Below the pieces are notes generated by a model, which was not told the origin of the DNA, made no database searches, and saw only the letters and a program-made list of their open reading frames with translations. Shown piece by piece: positions 1-5,915 of a stretch of DNA of 5,939 bases. The position numbers and the translations under genes are program-made. The DNA is from an uncultured Actinomycetes bacterium. GTDB lineage: Bacteria; Actinomycetota; Actinomycetes; Nanopelagicales; Nanopelagicaceae. Each line of letters opens with the position of its first letter. The stretch's first letter is position 1. The stretch covers positions 1 through 5,939 of the forward strand of contig CAIMNT010000139.1 in NCBI GenBank assembly GCA_903842855.1, given 5' to 3'.

Positions 1-123
1 CGGCTTACATCGATGGGGCGTGGATTCTTACTTAACTTTCTAAAGGTTTGTGGCTCTAGTGTTGAAGTCATTTACGAACGTTGTGTGCATCGAGGACTCT
101 TGGCTGGTGCCAAGACACGATGA
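1..123 (+). CDS. possible 3' end of an unidentified gene (weak)
   Basis: The first reading frame is open from the left edge to a TGA at 121-123, giving 40 codons. The visible residues include LLNFLKVCGSSVEVIYERC, followed by a short tail ending AGAKTR. I do not recognise a family. The other two plus frames stop within the first 45 bases, so if a plus-strand gene enters from the left at length, this is the likely frame. A 40-codon open frame can occur by chance, and the sequence could equally be intergenic. An internal ATG at 13 has no convincing ribosome-binding site. Nothing links it functionally to the downstream pump. Confidence 0.2.
   Translation, partial: RLTSMGRGFLLNFLKVCGSSVEVIYERCVHRGLLAGAKTR
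98..115. other. small hairpin in the left intergenic region
   Basis: TCTTGGC at 98-104 pairs perfectly with GCCAAGA at 109-115 around a 4-base loop (TGGT), giving a 7-bp stem. No T-run follows on either strand, so it is not a canonical intrinsic terminator. It covers the end of the open frame at 1-123 and could end an upstream transcript without a U-tail, or act as an operator half-site pair. The rest of 1-343 holds no RNA gene or repeat that I can recognise. Confidence 0.3.
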
Positions 124-289
124 CAGTCTCCCTTATGGTTTTCGCTCCCCTTGATAAACGCAAGTATTAGTTAGATGCAAATACATCGCCTAAGTGACTT
201 ACGCCTCAAAAAGTGCTGACGACAAGGTAGCAGATAGCCACCTGAAATTCACCTCTGGCAGGGTTTTCGTGGCGCGCCTTGGACTTTTT

Positions 290-295
290 TACAAT
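290..295 (+). promoter_or_regulatory. possible -10 element for the MFS gene
   Basis: TACAAT matches the TATAAT consensus at 5 of 6 positions and would start transcription near 302, about 40 bases before the preferred ATG at 344. There is no good -35 at the ideal spacing; the T-rich stretch around 264-271 is the nearest candidate. If real, this start excludes translation from the GTG at 194. A six-base match alone is weak evidence. Confidence 0.3.
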
Positions 296-331
296 AAAGT
301 TCAACCTTACGCGGAAAAAACGCACTTATGT

Positions 332-337
332 GGAAGG
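332..337 (+). promoter_or_regulatory. ribosome-binding site that fixes the MFS start
   Basis: GGAAGG lies 6 bases before the ATG at 344, a good position and a near-consensus Shine-Dalgarno. The GTG at 194, which would lengthen the protein by 50 residues, has no comparable site upstream. This decides the start in favour of 344. Confidence 0.6.
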
Positions 338-343
338 TTTTAC

Positions 344-1843
344 ATGTCATCATCGGAAAATGTAAAGGGATCAAAGAAGCATCACTGGCAACCTGGCGAT
401 GAAGGTTTAGGTCCAAATCGTTGGTACGCCCTCGTCGTTATTGCTATCGCATCGCTCATGATCGTTCTCGACGCATCGATCATCAACCTTGCACTACCCA
501 AGGCACAAGTTGCACTTCATATTTCTAATGCAAGTCGTCAATGGGTTGTCACTGCTTACTCACTCGCATTCGGTTCACTCCTTCTTCTTGGTGGACGTAT
601 CGCTGACTATGTAGGACGTAAGAAAGTTTTCATCATCGGTCTTATTGGTTTCGCGGGTGCTTCAGCACTCGGTGGATTTGCAACTAACCAAGGGTTGCTC
701 TTCGCGGCTCGCGGTTTGCAAGGCGCATTCGCAGCGCTTCTCGCGCCATCAGCTCTCGCACTTATCAATGTAACTTTCACAGTTCCGAAAGAGCGCGCAC
801 GCGCATTCGGCGTTTACGGCGCGATCTCAGGTGGCGGCGCAGCAATCGGTCTGATCGCCGGTGGTGCACTTACCGAGTTTGCAAACTGGCGTTGGTGCTT
901 ATTTGTAAACGTTCCAATCGCCATTATCGCTGTGGCTCTTGCGCTTCCTAATCTGCACGAATCAAAGTCAACTGGTGAGCACACCTATGACATTCCTGGA
1001 GCATTCACCGTAACTCTCGGCCTTATCAGCTTGGTTTATGGCTTTAGCCAAGCAGCTAGCCATGGTTGGGCAAATATCCACACCTATCCATTCTTCGTTC
1101 TAGCTGCAGTTCTTCTCGCAGCTTTCATCGGCGTTGAGACTCAAGTTGGAAATCCATTGCTTCCACTTCGCGTGCTTAACGAGCGCAACCGCGGTGGTTC
1201 ATACCTTGCATCACTTTTGACCGGAACTGGACTCTTCGCGATGTTCCTATTCCTATCTATCTACATGCAAAACTTCTTGCACTACTCACCACTTCGCTCT
1301 GGTTTCGCATTCCTTCCATTTAGCGGTGGAATCATCATCGGTGCTGGAATCGCTTCACAGCTTCTTCCAAAGGTTGGACCACGTCCACTGATGGTTGGCG
1401 GTTTAGTTGTTGGAGCTGGAGGACTCTGGTTGCTTTCTGGAATCACTCCAACCACTGAATATGCAACAGGAATCTTGCCTGCCATGATCATCATGTCTCT
1501 CGGCCTGGCCTTCGTATTCATTCCAAGTGCGAGTACCGGTCTTCATGACGCGGGTTCACATGACGCGGGTGTTGCAGGAGCAATGCTCAACACCAGCCAG
1601 CAGGTTGGTGGCTCACTCGGTGCAGCTCTTCTCAACACCGTTGCGATCTCCTCAACTGCCGCTTACATCAAGGGTCACGCTTCACTAGGCGCCAAGGCAC
1701 CTGTCTTCGGAGCTGTCCATGGCTTTAGCACCACATTTAAGTTCGGTGCTGGCTTCTTGATCGCCGCTGCAATCGTCTCTGCCGTACTCATCAACGTCGG
1801 CAAGGACTCTCTTGTTGAACACGAAGGCGTAGCAGCCCTCTAA
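344..1843 (+). CDS. MFS drug-efflux transporter, DHA2 (EmrB/QacA) family, about 14 TM segments
   Basis: This is an inner-membrane proton-driven exporter of the major facilitator superfamily, probably acting on drugs or other amphipathic compounds; the substrate cannot be read from sequence. From ATG 344 it is 499 residues, the usual DHA2 length, with about 14 hydrophobic segments from residue 29 to 485. Family motifs are in order: LDASIINLALP in TM1 (42-52); motif A, GGRIADYVGRKK, in the TM2-3 loop (83-94); RGLQG in TM4 (123-127); the glycine-rich motif C in TM5 (159-174); NWRWCLFVNVP (181-191); and the late GVAGAMLNTSQQVGGSLG motif (409-426). The frame is open upstream to a GTG at 194, but those 50 residues are polar, do not look like the family and lack a ribosome-binding site. 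No regulator sits beside it in the window. The next gene on the same strand starts 81 bases downstream with its own promoter-like signals, so the pump is probably its own unit. Confidence 0.93.
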   Translation: MSSSENVKGSKKHHWQPGDEGLGPNRWYALVVIAIASLMIVLDASIINLALPKAQVALHISNASRQWVVTAYSLAFGSLLLLGGRIADYVGRKKVFIIGLIGFAGASALGGFATNQGLLFAARGLQGAFAALLAPSALALINVTFTVPKERARAFGVYGAISGGGAAIGLIAGGALTEFANWRWCLFVNVPIAIIAVALALPNLHESKSTGEHTYDIPGAFTVTLGLISLVYGFSQAASHGWANIHTYPFFVLAAVLLAAFIGVETQVGNPLLPLRVLNERNRGGSYLASLLTGTGLFAMFLFLSIYMQNFLHYSPLRSGFAFLPFSGGIIIGAGIASQLLPKVGPRPLMVGGLVVGAGGLWLLSGITPTTEYATGILPAMIIMSLGLAFVFIPSASTGLHDAGSHDAGVAGAMLNTSQQVGGSLGAALLNTVAISSTAAYIKGHASLGAKAPVFGAVHGFSTTFKFGAGFLIAAAIVSAVLINVGKDSLVEHEGVAAL

Positions 1844-1850
1844 TTCCGGG

Positions 1851-1879
1851 TTGCCGCCTCTGGCTTATTGCAATAGATT
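1851..1879 (+). promoter_or_regulatory. predicted promoter of the NiCoT gene
   Basis: A -35-like TTGCCG (1851-1856; 4 of 6 to TTGACA) and a -10-like TAGATT (1874-1879; 4 of 6 to TATAAT) are separated by exactly 17 bases. Transcription would start near 1885-1887, inside the palindrome at 1878-1908. Each box is only moderately good, but the ideal spacing, the position in the short gap and the overlap with a strong palindrome make it believable. Confidence 0.45.
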
Positions 1880-1908
1880 GCTACTTGCGAATCGTTCGCA
1901 AGTAGCAA
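1878..1908. promoter_or_regulatory. perfect 14-bp inverted repeat, candidate Nur-type nickel operator
   Basis: TTGCTACTTGCGAA (1878-1891) is followed by a 3-base centre TCG and its exact reverse complement (1895-1908). The core TTGCGA-N5-TCGCAA (1885-1901) matches 10 of 12 positions of the box tTGCaa-N5-ttGCAA that I recall for Nur, the nickel-sensing Fur-family repressor of Streptomyces, with the right spacer. It overlaps the predicted -10 and transcription start of a nickel/cobalt permease, where a repressor would act. In RNA the same bases could form a 14-bp hairpin ending 5 bases before the Shine-Dalgarno. As an alternative, it could be a terminator without a U-tail for the MFS gene, which stops 34 bases earlier. 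No T-run follows. Confidence 0.6.
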
Positions 1909-1913
1909 GGATC

Positions 1914-1919
1914 AGGAGG
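1914..1919 (+). promoter_or_regulatory. strong ribosome-binding site of the NiCoT gene
   Basis: AGGAGG lies 5 bases before the ATG at 1925, a consensus Shine-Dalgarno at good spacing. It fixes the start of the permease and sits just after the inverted repeat. Confidence 0.8.
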
Positions 1920-1924
1920 AATCC

Positions 1925-3118
1925 ATGAACGCTCCGGCGGATCTCCAGAAGAAAAGGTCATTGAACCCTTTTAAGGCCCTATCTCGCGATGAACAGCGCC
2001 GCCTCGCAGCGATGTTTGGCGTCATCTTCTTTTTACTCTTTGGCGGGCTGATTCTCATGGCCTTTGCCACATCCGGTCATTACAAACTTTCTGATGGAAC
2101 CATGTTCGGCTGGGGAACCGGCTTTCTTGCTCTGACACTGGGAATGCGCCACGCCTTTGATGCTGATCACATCTCGGCCATTGATAACACCACGAGAAAG
2201 TTGATGGCGGAAGGTCAGCGCCCTATGGGCGTGGGATTCTTCTTCTCCCTCGGCCACTCCTCCGTTGTTACAGCCCTCGCAATCCTGCTTAACTTTGGAA
2301 TCAAATCTCTCGGCGTGCAAGTTAAAGATGACAATTCATCTCTTCACCATTACACCGGATTAATCGGTACTTCTGTCAGCGGAACATTCCTTGTATTGAT
2401 AGCTCTTCTCAACCTCCTTGTTCTTGTATCCGTAGTAAAAGTTTTCGTCGCGATGCGCAAAGGAACCTACAACGAAGCAGAACTCGAGAAGCAACTAGAC
2501 TCTCGCGGCTTCATGATGCGCTTCTTCGGACCTATCGCCCGTCGTATCGACAAAAGTTGGAAGATGTATCCGCTCGGCATCCTCTTTGGACTCGGCTTTG
2601 ATACTGCGACAGAGGTTGCACTACTTGTTCTTGCTGGCTCTTCAGTAGTCGCTGGTCTTCCTTGGTGGGCAATTCTGGCTTTGCCAATGTTGTTTGCAGG
2701 CGGAATGAGCCTTCTAGATACCATAGATGGTTCCTTTATGAATTTCGCATATGGCTGGGCATTCTCCAAACCAGTTCGTAAGGTTTATTACAACATCGTC
2801 ATTACCGGACTTTCAGTTATCGTCGCTATCTTCATTGGCGGGTTAGAAGTCGCTCAAGTCATCGCACAACAGCTCAACTTCACAGGTGGATTCTGGAATT
2901 ACGCACTCGCATTTAATATCAACAAAGCAGGATTTATTATCGTCATGATGTTTGTCGCCGTCTGGGGGCTCGCGCTCGCTATTTGGCGCTTCGGTAAAGT
3001 CGAAACTCGATGGCACGATCATGCTCACAAGGCTCAGCACGAACGCGGTGAGAACGAAGATCATGCTGCCGCTGGAATTGAACTCGGCCCGATTACCGAA
3101 GGCTTCAAGATCGTCTAA
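1925..3118 (+). CDS. nickel/cobalt permease, NiCoT (HoxN/NixA) family
   Basis: This is a high-affinity secondary importer of Ni2+ and/or Co2+ in the cytoplasmic membrane. Such metals typically feed urease, NiFe hydrogenase, Ni-superoxide dismutase or cobalamin. The 397-residue protein carries all four family signatures: RHAFDADHISAIDN in TM2 (75-88), containing the H-x4-D-H metal motif that defines the family; FFFSLGHSSVV in TM3 (105-115); LGFDTATEV in TM5 (223-231); and GMSLLDTIDGSFM in TM6 (260-272). A charged loop separates the two halves (about 177-212). The cytoplasmic-looking tail is histidine-rich (WHDHAHKAQHERGENEDH, 363-380), which could bind metal. Ni versus Co preference cannot be settled by eye, so I give no gene symbol. 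No nickel enzyme or metallochaperone is adjacent. Expression is probably controlled through the palindrome at 1878-1908. The stop codon overlaps the convergent LacI-type gene by 4 bp. Confidence 0.95.
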   Translation: MNAPADLQKKRSLNPFKALSRDEQRRLAAMFGVIFFLLFGGLILMAFATSGHYKLSDGTMFGWGTGFLALTLGMRHAFDADHISAIDNTTRKLMAEGQRPMGVGFFFSLGHSSVVTALAILLNFGIKSLGVQVKDDNSSLHHYTGLIGTSVSGTFLVLIALLNLLVLVSVVKVFVAMRKGTYNEAELEKQLDSRGFMMRFFGPIARRIDKSWKMYPLGILFGLGFDTATEVALLVLAGSSVVAGLPWWAILALPMLFAGGMSLLDTIDGSFMNFAYGWAFSKPVRKVYYNIVITGLSVIVAIFIGGLEVAQVIAQQLNFTGGFWNYALAFNINKAGFIIVMMFVAVWGLALAIWRFGKVETRWHDHAHKAQHERGENEDHAAAGIELGPITEGFKIV

Positions 3119-4152
3119 TCCTCAATCGGAGCAATTTCACCAGAACCCCGCGGCGTCAGGGTTGTCGGAATAACCAGATGCTTGAAGGGTTCTAGCCTCC
3201 CATCGAGCCGCTCAAAGAGAAGCTGCGCTGCACGCTCCCCCATGGTCGCAACATCCTGCGTTACCAAGGTGAGCGCTGGATCCAAGAGGTCGGCCTCAGG
3301 AATATCATCAAAACCCACGAGGGCAATTTGGTGCTGCAAATTCAATTCGCGTAGCGCCCTGATCGTTCCAAGAGTGACCAAGTTTTGACTAGCAAATATT
3401 GCAGTGGGGCGATTTTCACCTCGCATCATATGGATAAGTGATGCGTGCGCCTGGTGAGGTGAGTGGAATCCTTGCAAGATGATCGATTCATCGACCGCAA
3501 TTCCCTCTTGACGCAGCGCGCGACGATAACCGGCCAAGCGCTGGGCACCCGTGTAGATACTCTCGTAATCACCCACGTATGCGATTCGACGATGGCCGTG
3601 ACGTATGAGATGAAGAGTTGCATCAAAGCCACCCTCTTCATTAGTGGCAACGACGGTATCGGCCTCCATTAGATAGGGAGGGCGGTCGAGGAAAACAATC
3701 GGCGTACCGGCAGCCTGCTCGGAGGCAAGGTAACTCTGGTCATTGCCTGCAGGAACGATGATCAAACCATCGACTCGACGCGAGATGAAGGCATCGGTCA
3801 AGGCCCGCTCTCGCTCGACATCTTCATCCAGACTCCCGGCAAAGACGATTACCCCACGCGGAGTAGAGACATCTTCAATCGCGCGATGCAGCGCCGCTGA
3901 AAATGGGTTCGAGATATTCTCAAGGAGCAAACCAATAGTCTGGGTTTTGCCACCACTTCTCCGCAAAAAACCTGCTTGTAGGTTAGGTCGATAACCCAAG
4001 GTGGTGACCGCATCCATCACCTTATTTGCAAGCTCTGGGTTTACGTTGCCTTCACCATTTACCACCCGCGATACGGTCTTGAGGCTAGCTCCTGCGAGAT
4101 CGGCGACCTCTTTCATGGTTGCCCGCGCGCGGCCTTGTCCCAAATCACTCAT
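3115..4152 (-). CDS. LacI-family transcriptional regulator
   Basis: This is a cytoplasmic DNA-binding repressor that probably controls the sugar ABC operon whose last gene it forms. It is 345 residues, normal for the family. The N-terminal helix-turn-helix spans about residues 13-32 (MKEVADLAGASLKTVSRVVN), followed by GYRPN (53-57) and a hinge region with LQAGFLRR (58-65) in place of the more usual ARSLR-type hinge. A periplasmic-binding-protein-like sensor domain fills about 71-338, with NISNPF (79-84), FLDRPP (154-159), the GHRRIAYVGD block (186-195) and VGFDDIPEADLLDP (279-292). The ATG at 4152 lies 5 bases after the TAG of the ATPase gene and has no clear Shine-Dalgarno, so translation is probably coupled. 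An ATG at residue 13 would remove only a short leader, but it also lacks a good site. The effector is probably the transported sugar or a derivative (inference). Confidence 0.93.
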   Translation of the reverse strand: MSDLGQGRARATMKEVADLAGASLKTVSRVVNGEGNVNPELANKVMDAVTTLGYRPNLQAGFLRRSGGKTQTIGLLLENISNPFSAALHRAIEDVSTPRGVIVFAGSLDEDVERERALTDAFISRRVDGLIIVPAGNDQSYLASEQAAGTPIVFLDRPPYLMEADTVVATNEEGGFDATLHLIRHGHRRIAYVGDYESIYTGAQRLAGYRRALRQEGIAVDESIILQGFHSPHQAHASLIHMMRGENRPTAIFASQNLVTLGTIRALRELNLQHQIALVGFDDIPEADLLDPALTLVTQDVATMGERAAQLLFERLDGRLEPFKHLVIPTTLTPRGSGEIAPIED

Positions 4153-4157
4153 CGGTA

Positions 4158-4919
4158 CTACTTGCTGTCGATAAGACCAGTAATTGTTCCGAGAAGTTTC
4201 TCCGCATCGAATTCAGTTGTAGGCGCATCGGCTACAACCTTACCAAGACGCAGCACGACAATACGGTCGGTAACTTCTAAAACGTGTGGCAAAGTGTGAG
4301 AAATAAATATTACGCCTAGACCTTGTGCCTTTGCTCTGCGAATGATGGCGAGCACCTCACCAGCTTGGCGAGCACCTAAATGGTTTGTGGGCTCATCAAG
4401 AATAATCACCTTGCTCGCCCAAGAGACGGCGCGACCAATCGCGACAGCTTGGCGCTGCCCTCCCGAGAGTTGAGAGATCGATCGATTGGATTGCGGAACA
4501 GCGATTCCCACCCGCTCCAAATTCGCATGCGCATCCAGATCCATCTTCTTCTGGGCGAGAAAACCTAACTTCCCTAGCAATCCCTTTACATACTCTTCTC
4601 GACCGAGAAAGACGTTGGCGCTCACGGAGAGGTGAGGAGCGAGTCCGGAATCCTGGTAGAGGGTTTCAACTCCTGCCTCTAACGCCTCATGCGGAGAGGA
4701 CCAGCGCCGCTCCACTCCTTCTAGAAAGATCTGACCATGTGTTGGTTCATGAGCACCGGAAAGAATTTTTACCAGGGTCGATTTACCTGCACCGTTATCG
4801 CCAACAAGGCCAATAACTTCCCCAGGGGCGATCGAGAGCGAAACATCATCAAGGGCGATCACAGAACCATAATGTTTTGATGCATTTCGAACTTCATAAA
4901 GAGGAGTTGTCATATTCAT
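4158..4919 (-). CDS. sugar ABC transporter ATP-binding protein, single-domain (RbsA/XylG/FrcA-like)
   Basis: This cytoplasmic ATPase drives the carbohydrate importer encoded with the upstream permease. It has one complete nucleotide-binding domain in 253 residues: Walker A GDNGAGKST (40-48), Q-loop glutamine in TLYQD (Q89), signature LSGGQRQ (151-157), Walker B VIILDEPT (171-178), LGARQ (181-185) and the switch histidine in ISHTL (H208). All key residues are intact. Classical RbsA, MglA and XylG ATPases are tandem proteins of about 500 residues. This one matches the short FrcA type, which would work as a homodimer. It ends in a normal-looking tail with a clean stop, so it is not a broken tandem gene. 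The first ATG (4919) is 2 bases after the permease stop. A second ATG two codons later (4913) has AGGA 6 bases upstream and may be the real start. Confidence 0.93.
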   Translation of the reverse strand: MNMTTPLYEVRNASKHYGSVIALDDVSLSIAPGEVIGLVGDNGAGKSTLVKILSGAHEPTHGQIFLEGVERRWSSPHEALEAGVETLYQDSGLAPHLSVSANVFLGREEYVKGLLGKLGFLAQKKMDLDAHANLERVGIAVPQSNRSISQLSGGQRQAVAIGRAVSWASKVIILDEPTNHLGARQAGEVLAIIRRAKAQGLGVIFISHTLPHVLEVTDRIVVLRLGKVVADAPTTEFDAEKLLGTITGLIDSK

Positions 4920-4921
4920 TC

Positions 4922-5905
4922 CTACTTTCTCACTCGAGTGCGGAGTTCCTGGAGGAATACGGCAACAAAGATGAGCGCCGCAACCACGACTTGCTTCCAG
5001 TTCGCTGGAACATTGATGAAAAGTAGTCCACTCGCCACGACTGAAATGATCGCAGCTCCAAGAACGGTGCCTAGGAAGTTTCCTTGACCTCCTGAGAGCG
5101 CAACGCCGCCGATAACCACAGCGGCAATAGCTTGGAGTTCGGCTCCATTTCCTGTTGTCGGCGCTCCGACGCTCAATCTCAAATAGAAGTAGTAACCCGC
5201 AAAAGAGGAGAGAACGGCGGAGAGAATATAAACCTTGGCAAGATGTCGATTTACATTGATTCCTGCGGCTCGCGCAGCGAAGGGGTTTGATCCGATGGCA
5301 AATGTATAACGTCCAAAACGAGTCTTGTGTAGATAGAGACCAAGGATCACGACGAGGAGAATGATCAGAATCCCAGGACGCGAGAAGAGGTTAAAGATAT
5401 TTGCAACGGAGAGATTAATTGCATTGGAGGGACCCCCGCCGATTGGAGATCCGCCAGTGAAGACAACAGAAAGGCCCTCCCCCGCCCCCAGAGTGACAAG
5501 GGTTGCAATAAAAGGCACTACGCCGGCCTTTGTAATCATCATTGTATTGAGAATGCCAACTACGAGCCCAACCCCAACTGCAACGAGAAAACCAATCAAA
5601 AGAGTTACGTTCGCGCCATAATGGCTGTTAGTCAAGTGTTCCATCGCTATCGCCGATACGACACCAGATACTCCAACAGTGGCGCCAACGGAGAGGTCAA
5701 TACCCCCGGAGATGATGACAAAAGTTTCACCAATCGCGATCAATATAAGCGGGTACCAGTCGGCCAAGATATTTGCAAAGACTGGGCGGGCGAAGAAATC
5801 GGGGCTCTTGAGAGAGAATCCCAGGATCATCACGGCAAGCACGATCAGCAGAAGTACTTGCTGATTTCCGAGCGCCGCCTTGGCGCGCTTTGATACAAGA
5901 TTCAC
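4922..5905 (-). CDS. sugar ABC transporter permease (RbsC/FrcC type, BPD_transp_2)
   Basis: This is the membrane channel subunit of the carbohydrate ABC importer, probably a homodimer paired with the neighbouring ATPase. Counting from the GTG at 5905 it is 327 residues with about 8-10 hydrophobic segments. Family landmarks are ISGGIDLSVGA (65-75) near the first membrane core, the cytoplasmic coupling region GSNPFAARAAGINV (205-218), and ELQAIAAVVIGGVALSGGQG (256-275). The reading frame extends to an ATG at 5932, adding nine residues, but that ATG has no Shine-Dalgarno. The GTG is preceded by AGGAG at 5 bases. The ATG at 5932 overlaps a TGA (5931-5929) in another frame, which could be the end of an upstream gene. 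It is the first visible gene of the permease-ATPase-LacI operon. The specific sugar cannot be told. Confidence 0.92.
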   Translation of the reverse strand: MNLVSKRAKAALGNQQVLLLIVLAVMILGFSLKSPDFFARPVFANILADWYPLILIAIGETFVIISGGIDLSVGATVGVSGVVSAIAMEHLTNSHYGANVTLLIGFLVAVGVGLVVGILNTMMITKAGVVPFIATLVTLGAGEGLSVVFTGGSPIGGGPSNAINLSVANIFNLFSRPGILIILLVVILGLYLHKTRFGRYTFAIGSNPFAARAAGINVNRHLAKVYILSAVLSSFAGYYFYLRLSVGAPTTGNGAELQAIAAVVIGGVALSGGQGNFLGTVLGAAIISVVASGLLFINVPANWKQVVVAALIFVAVFLQELRTRVRK

Positions 5906-5910
5906 GATAT

Positions 5911-5915
5911 CTCCT
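5911..5915 (-). promoter_or_regulatory. ribosome-binding site pointing to a GTG start for the permease
   Basis: On the minus strand AGGAG lies 5 bases before the GTG at 5905. It falls inside the reading frame if translation began at ATG 5932, whose own upstream bases (TCCACCA) contain no purine-rich site. This favours the shorter protein. Confidence 0.6.

Noticed and set aside
1..193. Divergent minus-strand gene or tRNA in the left intergenic region
   Set aside because: Minus-strand starts here (for example a GTG near 97) run into stops within about 20 codons, and no T-loop or acceptor-stem pattern of a tRNA is visible.
271..295. GGCGCGCC palindrome followed by a T-run (285-290), resembling a terminator
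   Set aside because: The palindrome has no loop and cannot form a useful hairpin. I could find no stronger stem in the surrounding bases, and the T-run sits directly before a -10-like element.
1885..1901. LexA (SOS) box in the palindrome upstream of the NiCoT gene
   Set aside because: The actinobacterial SOS box needs GAAC-N4-GTTC; here the arms read GAA and TTC around only three bases, so the spacing does not fit.
1878..1908. NikR operator
   Set aside because: The GTATGA-N16-TCATAC pattern is absent; the TTGC/GCAA arms fit a Nur-type site better.
3089..3129. CCGATT/AATCGG inverted repeat spanning the convergent stop codons as a bidirectional terminator
   Set aside because: It is only a 6-bp stem with a 29-base loop and no T-run on either strand.
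3144..3163. AACCC/GGGTT hairpin inside the regulator's 3' end as terminator of the NiCoT gene
   Set aside because: The stem is 5 bp with a 10-base loop and no T-run, which is expected by chance and lies within coding sequence.
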